Below are positions 45,022 to 58,234 of a stretch of 64,000 bases of DNA, piece by piece. The notes under the pieces were generated by a model. It searched no databases and was not told the DNA's origin. It saw only the letters and a program-made list of their open reading frames with translations. A program made the position numbers and the translations under genes. The stretch lies in NCBI GenBank assembly GCA_964036195.1, contig OZ038452.1, positions 1,860,001 to 1,924,000 on the forward strand, read 5' to 3'. This DNA comes from Sphaerolaimus hirsutus. Lineage: Eukaryota; Nematoda; Chromadorea; Monhysterida; Sphaerolaimidae. How positions within the stretch are numbered: position 1 is the stretch's first letter; the number at the start of each line of letters is the position of its first letter.

Positions 45022-46413
45022 GATGCAGAGACTACATCACTCATTTCCCATGCTTATTTTTGGATCATCAGATATAAATTTATGCAAATGCATTTTTTAC
45101 AAATAAAAAATGAAAATATACATATATGAAACCTAAATCTTCATATATATATATTCCCTCCTTATTGTATGTGTTAAGTTTATTTGCATAAATTTTTAAG
45201 TTCCGGAAAGACTACTTTATTAATTGAGTTAATTAAAAATCGACAGTTAATTTACGACCGACCGCCAGATCATTGTCTTTTTCTCTTCAGTTATTGGCAG
45301 GAAAAATATTTAGCATTGAAATCTTGTGCCGAATTTGGACGAATTGAAGATTTTTGTGATTCCTGGCGCACAGTGGTCAGATATAAAGAAGAATTGGATG
45401 AGCGATCAAACACTAAAAATTCACACTTGCTACTAGTTTTGGACGATCTTTCAGCAAGTGTTGCTTCATCAATTGAAATCGACGATACTGATGGTGGCAG
45501 TGGTGGAGACGGGAGAAGAAGTCGTTCATCAAATCAAAACAGTAGCAACCCAACACGACTATTACATGATCTGGCACAAGGTGCAGCAAGACATCACAAT
45601 ATATCACTTGTCGCCACATTACAGAGTCTTTTTGATACACAGAATCTGAAACAGAGTTGTAGTTCTAGTGTTTATTTTGTTTTATTCAGGTAAGTGAAAG
45701 ACATATAATACATATATACATATGTACATACACACATACATATACAACATTAATATTTTCCACTCAGTTTTCCATCTGATGCATTGACTACAAAATCATT
45801 TGCCCAACGGTGGCAGGATCCTGCATTATTCATTGGGGCCTATAAACAGGCTATTTCTGACAAGAACTTTGGATATCTATTTGCTAATTCTGATCCGTCA
45901 ATTCCAGACGATTTGAGGCTGTCAAATTCATTATTTCCTTGGGAAAAAGATCGTGTTTTCTATCAGTGGGAGAAACTATCTACAGATATCGGTAGTGAAG
46001 AGGAACAAGGCCAGAAGATTGTGGACAAATCCAGCACCACAGTGGGAAGCATTGAAAAAGATCAATTGCCAAAATTTGCCCCCCTGTCACGACGTGCACA
46101 TAAACTTGGACGAAGGGTTGTTGCAGTGCCCGCAGATACTGCAATAGAACGTGTTTGTGATTCTGATGAGTCATTTCGAAAAGACATTTGTACAGCTGGT
46201 GGTCCGTTAAAGGCAAAGTGGTCAGATTTGAAACGACAACAAAGACTAAAAGAAGAAAAAGGTCAAAAACCAAAGGAAAGACACGATGACCAATCCAATG
46301 AAAAATGGACATTCCAGGATCACCCCCCCTATACAACAACAGCAATTGGAGCAGCCAAACAAGCCACAACAGGGACTGGAAGAAGAACAACAGCAACAAC
46401 AGGGCGTCGTTAA
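45022..46413 (+). CDS. ATPase: FtsK/HerA-type genome-packaging ATPase
   Basis: From 45201 the frame reads SGKTTLLIELIKNR (second half of Walker A), LLLVLDDL (Walker B), ARHHNISLVATLQSLFD (a sensor-like strand: in Polinton ATPases the HH-NIS..-TQ motif) and, after a short intron at 45690-45767, the conserved tail SFAQRWQDPALFIGAYKQA and GYLFANSDPSIPDDLRL. The first half of Walker A can be found at 45022-45072 (HHSFPMLIFGSSD), giving GSSDSGKTT, but the implied intron lacks a GT donor. Packaging ATPases pump element DNA into capsids. The last 90 codons are Lys/Glu/Gln-rich and overlap the next frame. Confidence 0.82.
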
Positions 46414-46777
46414 ACGAAGAAAAAGTACAAGCCGACTGTCTCGAAACTGGCTAATTTTGGAGAAATTGGCACATAGCCAAAGTACAAAGGAACGTCAAAA
46501 TATGATCCGTACCATTTCTGATGATGCATTACGCTGTTTACAAGATGTCATTGCAAACTTAATGTCTGGTGTAATACAATTAAGCCCACAACGTAAAAAG
46601 GTTCTTAGACGCTACAGACGTAAATACATGACGGTTTTATCTGGTAATATGCTAGAAAATTCATTGCGTCGTGCCCTTTTAGCATTGTGCAATGGTCAGG
46701 CACTTGTAGCACTGTTGAAAGAGTTTCTATCTCGATATATACAACCCATGCAAAGACGCAATCGTCACAATGTTTAA
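46286..46777 (+). CDS. Small basic protein, Polinton late-gene type
   Basis: 163 codons in the +1 frame relative to the ATPase end, overlapping it by about 130 nt. The amino part is Gln-rich. The core MIRTISDDALRCLQDVIANL, then GVIQLSPQRKKVLRRYRRKY and SLRRALLALCNGQALVALLK matches the layout of a short basic protein seen next to capsid genes in animal Polintons and adintoviruses (helix, then L-x-P-x-Q-x-K/R-x-L-x-R-x-R/K, then hydrophobic tail). I recall that family from its pattern and could not check it. No intron is evident. The true start may be a later Met. Confidence 0.6.
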   Translation: MTNPMKNGHSRITPPIQQQQLEQPNKPQQGLEEEQQQQQGVVKRRKSTSRLSRNWLILEKLAHSQSTKERQNMIRTISDDALRCLQDVIANLMSGVIQLSPQRKKVLRRYRRKYMTVLSGNMLENSLRRALLALCNGQALVALLKEFLSRYIQPMQRRNRHNV

Positions 46778-46982
46778 ACTTTTAATTGATGACTCATGCA
46801 TATACGATTAGTGACATTGTATTTTATTACCATCATACCATTATGCCTATAGTAGTAATGTTTTTATCATTTTGTTTGTTTGTTTGTTTGTTTGTTTGCT
46901 TTCATATAGTGACAGTTAAAATTAATAATAATAATAAAAAATAATTATAGAATCTTTGCAGTTCTGTTATTTGTTAATTATC

Positions 46983-48200
46983 ATGACTAATATACCACCA
47001 AAGGATACTGCTCATATACCACCAAAGGATAAGTGGAAATTTGGCGGCAAAGGCAGACTTATTAAAAGTAAACGAGAGCGGAATCCACTAGAAGATTCTG
47101 TCAAATCTACACGTATCGAAGCAGCAAATGAGTCAAACTTATATGCTCAAACAGTGGAAGACAATGAGCGATTGAAGCGTTTCCTTCATGGTGCTGCACA
47201 CAAATATCGTGGACAACATTTGAAAGAATTACGTGGCATTGTCGACCCCTCTATTCCAGCCATACCTCCAGAGGCAATTTTAGAGGAAGCACATAAACTT
47301 CAAGAAAACATTAAGGATAAAGCTCAAGGTGCACCGGTACCACATACTGCAGGCGCAGTTCCGCTACCCTATTCACCATCACTAATCCGTGCAAGTTTTG
47401 CACCCCAGGATCGGCCTGCTGTTGATAAGATACTAAAGTATTTGGAACCTGCTGCATCAGAACTTTTGGATTCACTAGGAAGAGTGAAGATACCAGGTAG
47501 TAATCAACCAGGAGCAGATGTGTTTGATGCAATACATCATTCAGTTGTTGGTTCAAGTAGTGAGGAACCATCAGCACCACCTGCTGGCTTCAAACATTTC
47601 CTAAAAGGGTTTTTAGATCGTGTAGAGTCTACCTTAGCAAAAGAGAGTGAAACAGCAACTACATCTGGAGGTACTATACCAGATTCTGCATCAGCACAGC
47701 AAGAAAAAGAACGAGATATATCAAAACAGGAACCGGTTGAAACAGCTGCGACTTCAGAATCAGCAAAACAAAGAGGACCATCAATAGTGATTGACGATGG
47801 GCAAGGTCCACTAGCGGAAGAGAAACCTGAAATAGATGACGATGGAAATGAATCAACGTTTAAAACACCGCCGTCGGCTGAGCCTAGTGCAAAGAAAAGG
47901 AAACGTTCGATTACATCGCCTCCTGCACTTGGTAGAAGACAGACTTCAAAAACTACAGTTGGTGCTAGTTCTACTACTACTTCTCATGCCGGTGCTGGTG
48001 CTGTAAAGCGACAAGGACAACAAGGAACAGAACAATCACAACAACAACGAAAAAAGCCACTATCAGGTCGTGGGGCTGCAATTCTAGCTAGTCATGCTCA
48101 CAGAGAATGGCCTCATGGAACTCGAAGCAATCGAGATGCTGTTGAAGAAGTACCAAAAAACTTCTCTGAAGTTATGAAGGGACAATATGGTCACAAGTGA
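46983..48200 (+). CDS. Unknown 405-residue protein, disordered C-terminal half
   Basis: Starts MTNIPPKDTAHIPPKD (an eight-residue direct repeat IPPKD..). The amino half is helical in character (DSVKSTRIEAANESNLYAQT, LKRFLHGAAHKYRGQHLKEL, VDKILKYLEPAASELLDSLG). From about residue 205 it becomes Ser/Thr/Glu-rich with a KKRKRS nuclear-localisation-like cluster, then GRGAAILASHAHREWPHG. It is uninterrupted by introns, unlike its neighbours. Position between packaging ATPase and integrase suggests a structural or DNA-associated protein of the element. I recognise no family. Confidence 0.6.
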   Translation: MTNIPPKDTAHIPPKDKWKFGGKGRLIKSKRERNPLEDSVKSTRIEAANESNLYAQTVEDNERLKRFLHGAAHKYRGQHLKELRGIVDPSIPAIPPEAILEEAHKLQENIKDKAQGAPVPHTAGAVPLPYSPSLIRASFAPQDRPAVDKILKYLEPAASELLDSLGRVKIPGSNQPGADVFDAIHHSVVGSSSEEPSAPPAGFKHFLKGFLDRVESTLAKESETATTSGGTIPDSASAQQEKERDISKQEPVETAATSESAKQRGPSIVIDDGQGPLAEEKPEIDDDGNESTFKTPPSAEPSAKKRKRSITSPPALGRRQTSKTTVGASSTTTSHAGAGAVKRQGQQGTEQSQQQRKKPLSGRGAAILASHAHREWPHGTRSNRDAVEEVPKNFSEVMKGQYGHK

Positions 48201-48294
48201 CCAATTTATAAATTATTACACTAATTAATAAAATGTCTATTTCTACATTATCATTAATATAAATAAATAAATAATTTTTGAAAAATAAAAAATA

Positions 48295-50645
<2,351 letters not shown>

Positions 50646-51561
50646 TGATGATAATGATGATGATGATGATGATGATGGTGATGAAAGTTGGTCAATATTA
50701 ATAATAATATTATTTTTGTTTTTGTTTCATGTTGCAACAACATTGTGGTATAATATTGCACATTATTGCACCATATACATACATTCATGCATGCATGCAT
50801 GCATGCATGTATGTATACATACATGTATACATATATGCATAATACATGTATTCATACGCCCACGCACGCATGCATGCATGCATGTAGACAGTATAATAAT
50901 AATAATAATAACAATAATAAAAACAATTCTCAAAATAATTTTTAGAGCGCGCGCCCCCCCCGCGACGCCTTCGGCGCCGCAGCCCGGCGAACCGCGCCAC
51001 AGAGGACCCGCCCCCAAGCGTTCAGTTCTACTTTTATGGAGCGCCCCCCCGGAGGGGGGGCGATCCATAAATGTAGTACTGACGCTGCGCCACTGGGTTA
51101 TATTATTAGTAATAATAATAATAATAATAATAATACTAATGATGACGACGTGATAATGACAATGACGATGATGATGGTGATGATGATGAATCATAATAGT
51201 GATGATCTATGATCAGTGGCGGCGGCGGCGGCGGCCGCCTCATATAAAAACGTTGCGCTACTTCATGTGAATTTAGTTTATTCATTCATTCATTTAATTG
51301 TTCCCACCCGTTGCCTTTTTCTTCAATTAGATTACCATTATTATTATTGTTCTATTTTTTACATTTTATTATCATTTTTGTATTTACTATCATTTTATTT
51401 TATTGTAATTATTTCTTATTATTATTATGTTTGTTGTATAGATTAATAATAATAATAATATTAATAAAAATCAGTTGTTGTCGTTAACACCTGTAGATAA
51501 AGTCCATAGAGCAGAAATAATAATAATAACAATAATAATTATAGTCATCAATTTGACAATT
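50646..51561. other. Low-complexity stretch between genes
   Basis: Holds (GAT)n at 50643-50685, (GCAT)n and (CATA)n from 50784 to 50885, (TAA)n blocks, a GC-rich hairpin unit (50944-51094) and (GGC)n at 51212-51235. No gene is supported. Confidence 0.6.
50944..51094. mobile_element. GC-rich hairpin insertion
   Basis: About 150 bp of GC-rich sequence in an AT-rich repeat area. AGCGTTCAGTTCTACTTTTA and GGAGCGCCCCCC pair with GGGGGGGCGATCC and TAAATGTAGTACTGACGCT, forming a long hairpin at 51024-51091. Boundaries and target duplication were not resolved. Confidence 0.5.
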
Positions 51562-51683
51562 ATGCGGCAAATTGTCTATCTTAGTTCTGATCGTCAGTGG
51601 AATGAGCGCACAAGTGCTGCAAATTTCTTTGCCAAGTTCCCACCAGCGGTGCCACAACGACCAATTTCACAACTGGACCAGCC

Positions 51684-51715
<32 letters not shown>

Positions 51716-54292
51716 ATACTGATGGTATGCATATTCATTCATATTGTATCTATTGAGCATTGAATCTCACCTGTTTTTTCTTATACATTCTTTTATTTTC
51801 ATTATAGGCTCCTCACCATTAATTGACATCACCAACACTATTGCAGCAACGACAACAACAACAACAACAACAACAACAATAGCAGACAAAATATCACCAA
51901 CAATTGCAAGTACAAACTCATCATCATATTGTCCTGTTGACGATGGTAGCACTGTTGTTTTAGAAGAAACATTCACACGTTGTGCAGATTTGCACAATCG
52001 TGCAGACTATATTAGTCTTATTGAGTTGGAGTTGTGGGGATCTCCTGTGTTTGAAGGCAAAGATTCAACGCCCGCATTCATTGTTATCGATTGTGCTGGT
52101 TCACTGATTTGGTGCCAAATTGACATATCAAGTGTACTTTCACTTCCACGTAACAGCACAGAGGATTGGGCACAGGTTGTGGAAAAAGAGTTGAATGCAA
52201 TTTTAAGTGGTGATGAAAGACTGGAGATTTTTGGCAGTCAATTGAAGGAGCTGGATCAATCAACTGCCGCTCTATTGTCACGATTGGAACCCGGCTTTTA
52301 CAATTGGCTACAGGATGGTGCAAACAAGGCGAAAAACAAAAGGTCAACAGGAACAATCCAAGAGAACAACGCCTTTTCCAAAAAGAATCAAGGCAATGGT
52401 GAAGGGGGGATTGCCAACGACAACGGTAATGAGAAAAAGGCTCGGCGTAATGAGTCTACAACAACCAAGGTCAACCAGGAGCAGCAGCGCACAGCCATTT
52501 CTTCCGAAAATGAATCAAACATTGGACATGTCAAATCCAAATCTATTGACAACTCCAAGACCAATGGCAATAGCATCAATGGAAATGGGGGGGAGCCAAA
52601 AGATGACAAAGAAATCGAAAACAATAGAGAAGGAAAGAAGAAGGACAAAACCAGCATTGACAGCGGGGTCGGGCAGAATGAATCGTCGCATTTGCCCTCT
52701 GAGGGATATGGCATTAGGGAGCAGCTCCAAACTGGCCCATTTCACAACCTGGAAATATCCACGACCGAGGAACAATCAACTAGTGGCGAAATTACAAGCA
52801 GCGACGCAGGCAATCAGCCAAGTGGCACCATCAAAAGCAGCACAAGTGGCCTCAACGAGCAAAGTGAATGGGACGGCAGGTGGAGCGATGGGAAACCAAC
52901 CAACACAGTCATGAATGACGATATTATTATTGATATGGAACATGACGGTATCAATGATAATGTTGACGATGATAATGATAATGTGGATGATGTTAGTAAT
53001 GAGAGAAACGATCGTGACAGCATTTTTGAAACAGATAGTGACAGTTTTTACAATGACGATGATGATGATGATGATGATGATGAGAATGATAGTGTAGCGA
53101 ATGCTGCTGAAACATTTGCTCATGATGAAATTGATGGAATTTCCAATGTGGTTGGTGATAATTTTAGTAGTGCAAGTATTACTGGTTTACCACGAACGCC
53201 ACCATCACCACAAAGAATAATGTCATATTTTTTTCCTTTTTTTCAGGATGAGCATACAAAGGTACTACTGCAAAGGTCAAAAAGACAACTCAAACCCAGA
53301 GAAAAGTATCGAATTAAAAAACGACAAATGGCAAATAGGCCACCAAATGTTGATTTGAATAATGATGAGCATGAAATGAACAAAGGCCTTGCCATAATCA
53401 AGCAAATTCTCATAGATAATGGATACAAAATGCCATCAGGATGGGCAAATAATGTAACTACATCAACACTTGACTATTGGTTGTTGAAAAACCTTAAAGA
53501 AACAGTCGGATTTCATAGTGGAATGAACATTAAAGATGCTGCAATAGTAGTTGCAAATATGGCGCTAGACAATCGTCCATTAGTTGGAGATAATGCGCGT
53601 ACAAATACATTGGGATTTGAATCAAGTGTGGAAACACCATCATTAATTGGTGTGCGGCGTTTTGCGATAAAAAATCCTGATCCAAATCTGGTTACACGAA
53701 TGTATATGAGTGAACATTTGGCAAGTGAGCTCGGATTTGTCACGGTATCACCTGGAGATAATGTACCAGCCAATCAAATTGACTGGCTTGATTCCAAAAA
53801 TGTTCAATATGGCTTCAACAGCAAGACAAGCCGTGTTTATGCAACAGTACCACATCAATTGGATCTACGTAGACGGGTTCAAGTGAGATGTGACAGTGTG
53901 GAACCAATGTGCGCTGTGTTTCAATCAAAAGAAACACCTCTTTTGACTGTGTTTACATGGAAACCAGCATTACATGCTCCCGACAGTTCCTGGCCAGGCG
54001 CACGACGAGCATATGTTTATGAACCACACATGCCACATTTTGTACAGTTGAAACAGGTACGTATATGCACATATATAAGCATATGTGTATGTTTTTGTAT
54101 TTTTGTTTATTATGTTCATATGCTAGTATAATTATAATACAGACACCAACAATTGGATGTGAAAAAGGTCTCAAGTTGACATTGTACAATCATTGGGGCA
54201 AGCCGTTTCGTGTTAATGGCCTTGTTTTCGCAAGATGTGCATTGACTGGCGCGGATATGACTGGTTCTGCTGACACAAACTGGATTAATTGA
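51562..54292 (+). CDS. Probable Polinton minor structural protein, with disordered insert
   Basis: Exons 51562-51724, 51808-54056 and 54143-54292 join in phase to 853 residues. The amino end MRQIVYLSSDRQWNERTSAA plus FFAKFP, and later SLIELELWGSPVF, recall the start of a structural protein of animal Polintons in which a short strand motif is followed by NxxxxFxxxLP. The carboxyl third has YMSEHLASELGFVTVSPGD, VRCDSVEPMCAVFQSKETPL and RAYVYEPHMPHFVQLKQ, matching that family's LA..LGF and D.vEP..v....pLL blocks. Between lies about 330 residues of Thr/Gln runs and Asn/Gly/Ser/Asp-rich sequence (DDDDDDDDENDSV) that ordinary relatives lack. The assignment as penton-like or other minor capsid is inference. 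Confidence 0.6.
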
Positions 54293-54508
54293 GTAGTGAT
54301 TAATCGAACTATATAAATTAATTTTGTTTTTATCTTTTTAATTCATCTTATTCTGTTTTTCTTCATTATTTTTATTTTATTTGCGTACTTATTTTTTATT
54401 CTCATCAAAGTTTCAAATGATAAATAAATAATAGTGATAATAATTATTGTTATTATTCTTATTATTATACATTTGCAGTAATCTAAAACATTACTATAAT
54501 CATTACTA

Positions 54509-55086
54509 GTACATATGTTAAACTGGCTACACGAAAACGATACGCTACTACTGCTGCGGCTGGTGGCCGATCTTCAAACTTTCTAACATCGACAGGTCAT
54601 CAAATTACCAGCTGTAATTCTTATTTACAATTTGCGCCTCGTGGAACTCATTGGTTTGACAATATGGCAAACATTCCAGATGGTGTGTTTACCAAGGAAT
54701 ATTGGACACAACAATTTGATCAGAATGTTGGTGACTTAGAGGCTACCAACAGAGATAAGTGGTCAAGTGCTATGCTTTCCGAATTATCATCTCAAAAACT
54801 GGTAGCACCGAACAATCAAGAAGTGTCATGTGATGTGAACCTTCAACAACAACAAGAACAATATCAGCGGGAAACTGGTGCAGTTGCAGCTCCATCTGGT
54901 GATTTACAGTCGCAAAAACCACCAGTAAACGTAAAAGTAGGACAGTCAAAGAAAAGTGGAGGTAAAAATAACAAGTCACAAGAAACTGTTCAATTAGTAC
55001 AGCCACCTTGTCCTGATACTATCAGGTCGACAAATACTTCCAGTGCAAATACAGCAGGAATAACTGTTACCTCCGAATGGTTATAG
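54509..55086 (+). CDS. Unknown protein of the element, 5' end unresolved
   Basis: An open frame enters from an acceptor-like site (ATTACTAG at about 54508) and runs VKLATRKRYATTAAAGGRSS, YLQFAPRGTHWFDNMANIPD, FTKEYWTQQFDQNVGDLEA, then a Gln/Lys/Ser-rich tail ending ITVTSEWL. An upstream coding exon with the start codon was not found, unless translation begins at the internal Met of DNMANIP. It lies between the minor structural protein and the capsid gene. No family is recognised. Confidence 0.5.
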
Positions 55087-55269
55087 ATGATCAATTTTGT
55101 TCTATATGCTACTATACATAAAAATAAGTACACAAATATGGTTTTTTTAGTTTTAATTAAATTAATTCTTACATGTTTATTAGTAAAAAGCTGTCTTATT
55201 ACACTTTTCTACTGTATTTCTTTCATTCTAATGTATTTGTTTCAACGTTTGTTTTACGCCGATGGGTGA
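55087..55269 (+). CDS. Possible 60-residue membrane peptide
   Basis: The ATG follows the previous stop codon directly (TAGATG). The product has two hydrophobic stretches (MVFLVLIKLILTCLLV and LITLFYCISFILMYLF). Such frames arise easily in T-rich DNA, and there is no other support. Confidence 0.25.
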   Translation: MINFVLYATIHKNKYTNMVFLVLIKLILTCLLVKSCLITLFYCISFILMYLFQRLFYADG

Positions 55270-55448
55270 GTGAGAGAATGAAAGTAAATTGAATCAATGA
55301 ATCATATGATTATAATTTGAACAATCTACATGTGATAAGTTTTGAATTACCACATTCATTTTGAATGTGATATTTAAAAATTTTGTATTTCTTTTCATTT
55401 ATCACAATGTATATAGATTGTCACAGGTGAAAAATAACAATAGCAACG

Positions 55449-57513
55449 ATGGCATCTAATCATCCAGCGCGAATCCTCAGTCCAAGAAAACAGCTTCTTG
55501 ATAGTGGATCGCACTTGCTACCATGTCCACCAGAGTTTCGACCGGGTCTGTTGTTATTGTTGTTGCTGTTTAGAATTGTCATTCAGTCTAAACTCATATA
55601 CAAATGCGTAGATGCGTTACCTCCAACTCAAGCATATGTAAGTCATTGTGAACGTGAACAGTTGCTACTCATTAGTGATGGAAGTGAAACATCACCATGT
55701 AAGTGTGAAGTGATTTTACTTGAAAATGGTTTTTCATAAATATAAACTTTATTATGCTTATAGATGTGTTCACAACAGTTGCATCAAGTACGGGATTGTT
55801 GGATTTTTCATCCTTGAATTTGCACCTGGTCATGCGTGTAACAACAAGCGATGGACATCCAATAAAAGAAACTTATGAGGCAAATAATATATTTGGCAAG
55901 GAACCTGTCACACTGAAAAATCATGTGGCATATGTGCCAAATCCATTAGAAAGCATCTGGGATGGCATTGAAATTTTCCACAATTCACTTCTCTTAAGTC
56001 GTGAGTCTAATTATGGAACAAAGGCATATATTAAAAAGGTGTTGCAAACAAGTGGTGTCTATAGGCGGACACAACTAGCAGCCAGTGGGTAAGTAATTTA
56101 ATACTTATCAATATGTTTTACTTTAAAGTATATTATCATTATTATTATTATCATTATTATTATTATGAACAGTTTTTATTTTTAGTTGGGTTGAAATGGA
56201 AGACTCTGAGACCAATGCACTGGAAACAAACATGACTGAGTTTTACAAGAAACGATCTGAACCAGTTTTCAAAAGTCAAGAATTTTATGGACGCTTGGCT
56301 TTAGATTTTGGCGAACAGAGTAAACCATGGTTAAAACCTTAATTTTATTTATTTTTTAATTTTATATTTATTTTTAATATATATATAAATCCAGGCATGC
56401 TGGAATGCAGCTGACAATTGTACTTAGAAGAGTTCCAGACAGCTTGATGTTTGAATCATTTACACGATCAACTGACGACATTGCAAAATTAAAAATTGTA
56501 ATTGACAGTATAGAACTGTCTGTACGAAAAATACATCCAGTATGTTTTCATCAATTTTAATTATAAAAGTTATAAAACAGCAATAGAAACTTTTACAGGT
56601 AACATCATTATCAATTGCATTGGCAGATCGTGTGAAAACACATGGGATTTATCATTCATTTAGACAATACAATGTTGGCCAGGTACCAATCCCAAACTCT
56701 GTAAAATGTCAAGAAAGTGTCAAATCTCATGTAAAAAAGCACATGAAGTGCCAATTGTCGTTTTTATGACTTTGTGTAATTTTAAATTTTTCATGCGATT
56801 GACACTTTTTCATGAAATTTGACAGGATTTGGGACTGCCTCCTCAATCTATTTGACGGAAGGTGCGCGCGCCGCGCCTCCTATAGCTCTTGGAACACAAG
56901 TCGGGAAGCTTCCGAGGGGTATAATAATTTGTCTATGTAGAACCGATGCATCAAATCCTCAAAGAACCGATGTGGCTAGACATAATTATGTCAATATGAA
57001 CATATCAGATCTCTCAGTTCAAATTGGCTCACGTCTTTGTCCAAATCGCCCTTTGCGTTTCCAATGGGGGCAACTAAATAGTTCGGATATTTTTCGAGAG
57101 TGTTACAGTCTCATGGAAAACTGGACTGGAGTTCAAAACGAAATCAGCATGAAAAAGTTTACAACCTGTCAATTTTTTGTTTGTATAAGTCTATGTAATG
57201 ATAAAGTTACAAGGTATATGTCTATTTTTAAATCTTTCATTTTTCAAAATAAAGTTTTTTTAAAAAACCGACATTTTCTTTTCAGCAATTCGTGGGAAGC
57301 GTTGAACACAGGTGATGCATTTTTGAATTTGACATTTGCAAAGCCCATTCCGAAAGCAGGAGCTATACTATTCACAATTATGGTGAATGACGCCTTTCTT
57401 AAAATCGGTTTGAAAAACTTTTTTAAAATTTTAAAAAAATTTTTATTTTTATTTTTAAACTTCTCTTTACAGATCCTACCAACACCATTCACACGCAGCA
57501 AGTGCATTCGTAG
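55449..57513 (+). CDS. MCP: Major capsid protein (double jelly-roll), broken by a MITE
   Basis: Exons 55449-55698, 55764-56088, 56186-56329, 56395-56539, 56599-about 56683, about 56839-57213, 57286-57407 and 57473-57513 carry the Polinton capsid pattern in order: LPPTQAYVSHCEREQLLLIS, TGLLDFSSLNLHLVMRVTTS, SIWDGIEIFHNSLLLSRESN, YGTKAYIKKVLQTS (Y-x-A-Y-x-x-x-L block), EFYGRLALDFGEQSKPW, GMQLTIVLRRVPDSLMF and, after the insertion, VGKLPRGIIICLCRTDA, HNYVNMNISDLSVQIGSR and the end block AFLNLTFAKPIPKAGAILFT. Introns at the other sites join in phase. About 155 bp of a CCCTGTAAAATG-type MITE sits in the fifth exon. GT and AG at its ends do not restore the frame, so the product is probably truncated. 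Double-jelly-roll proteins form the capsid shell. Confidence 0.85.
56684..56838. mobile_element. MITE inside the capsid exon
   Basis: AATCCCAAACTCTGTAAAAT at the left mirrors TTTTGACAGG-type sequence (ATTTGACAGGATTTGGGACT) at the right. Inside are AAGTGTCAAATCTCATGTAA and GACACTTTTTCATG. Same family as 967, 21652 and 23672. Exact borders within 3 bp are unclear. Confidence 0.75.
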
Positions 57514-58234
57514 TAGTGGAAGTAGTGATGTTGTTTGTTCTCTCTATTTATTTGTGATTTTTCTTGTGTTTGATTTAATAACTTTCTATTGTTTTTTTAT
57601 ATTTTTTTTATTTTTTAAATACACAAACAAAACAATATGATAAAATGAAATTTACATATTATAATGTGGGAAGAAGAAGAAAAACTTCAGTTATTTGCAA
57701 CAATGTTCATAACATTTGCAGTTGTCATCCCAATCACCACAATTAAAGTAATAATTGTAATGATTTGGATGACAACAATTGTGATTGTCCTTGTAATAGT
57801 AAAACAATGAATGAATGAATACATTTCCCACATCTTAATATAGAACAAAACAATTTTTTTGGACGAATATGCGAGCGAGTCACGACTGGGGGCATAAATA
57901 GCGTGTAACTGATGGTATTTATTTTGATCTTATCAAACGATTCTGTTGCATTTGTTTAGAACATTAACTGTTAATCTTATTTTGAAATTTCATGTGGTTG
58001 ATGTGGAAATCCTGTTGTGAAATATATGGTTGATTGAAAGACTTCTAAATGAGGTTTCTGTTGTAAATTAGATAATGAAAGCCCCACTGGGGTGAACAGG
58101 TATGAATACAAGCCTACAACTACATGTGCACAATATGAACTACATATTATAGCATATGAAATGTATTCTGCTTGTACCATTCAAACTTATAAAATATAAA
58201 AATGTTTACATATAAATCACTTGACCACAATCCA
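57514..58234. other. Convergent spacer with a 57-bp hairpin
   Basis: At 57720-57777 GTTGTCATCCCAATCACCAC is mirrored by GTAATGATTTGGATGACAAC around a short AT loop. Polyadenylation-type AT runs lie on both sides. No gene is seen. Confidence 0.55.

Noticed and set aside
56682-56825. MITE in the capsid exon as a perfectly spliced introner
   Set aside because: GT at 56683 and AG at the right end exist, but the join shifts the frame and meets TGA, so simple removal as an intron does not work.
57844-58200. Possible small gene between the convergent clusters
   Set aside because: Only short frames in AT-rich DNA without splice or domain support.
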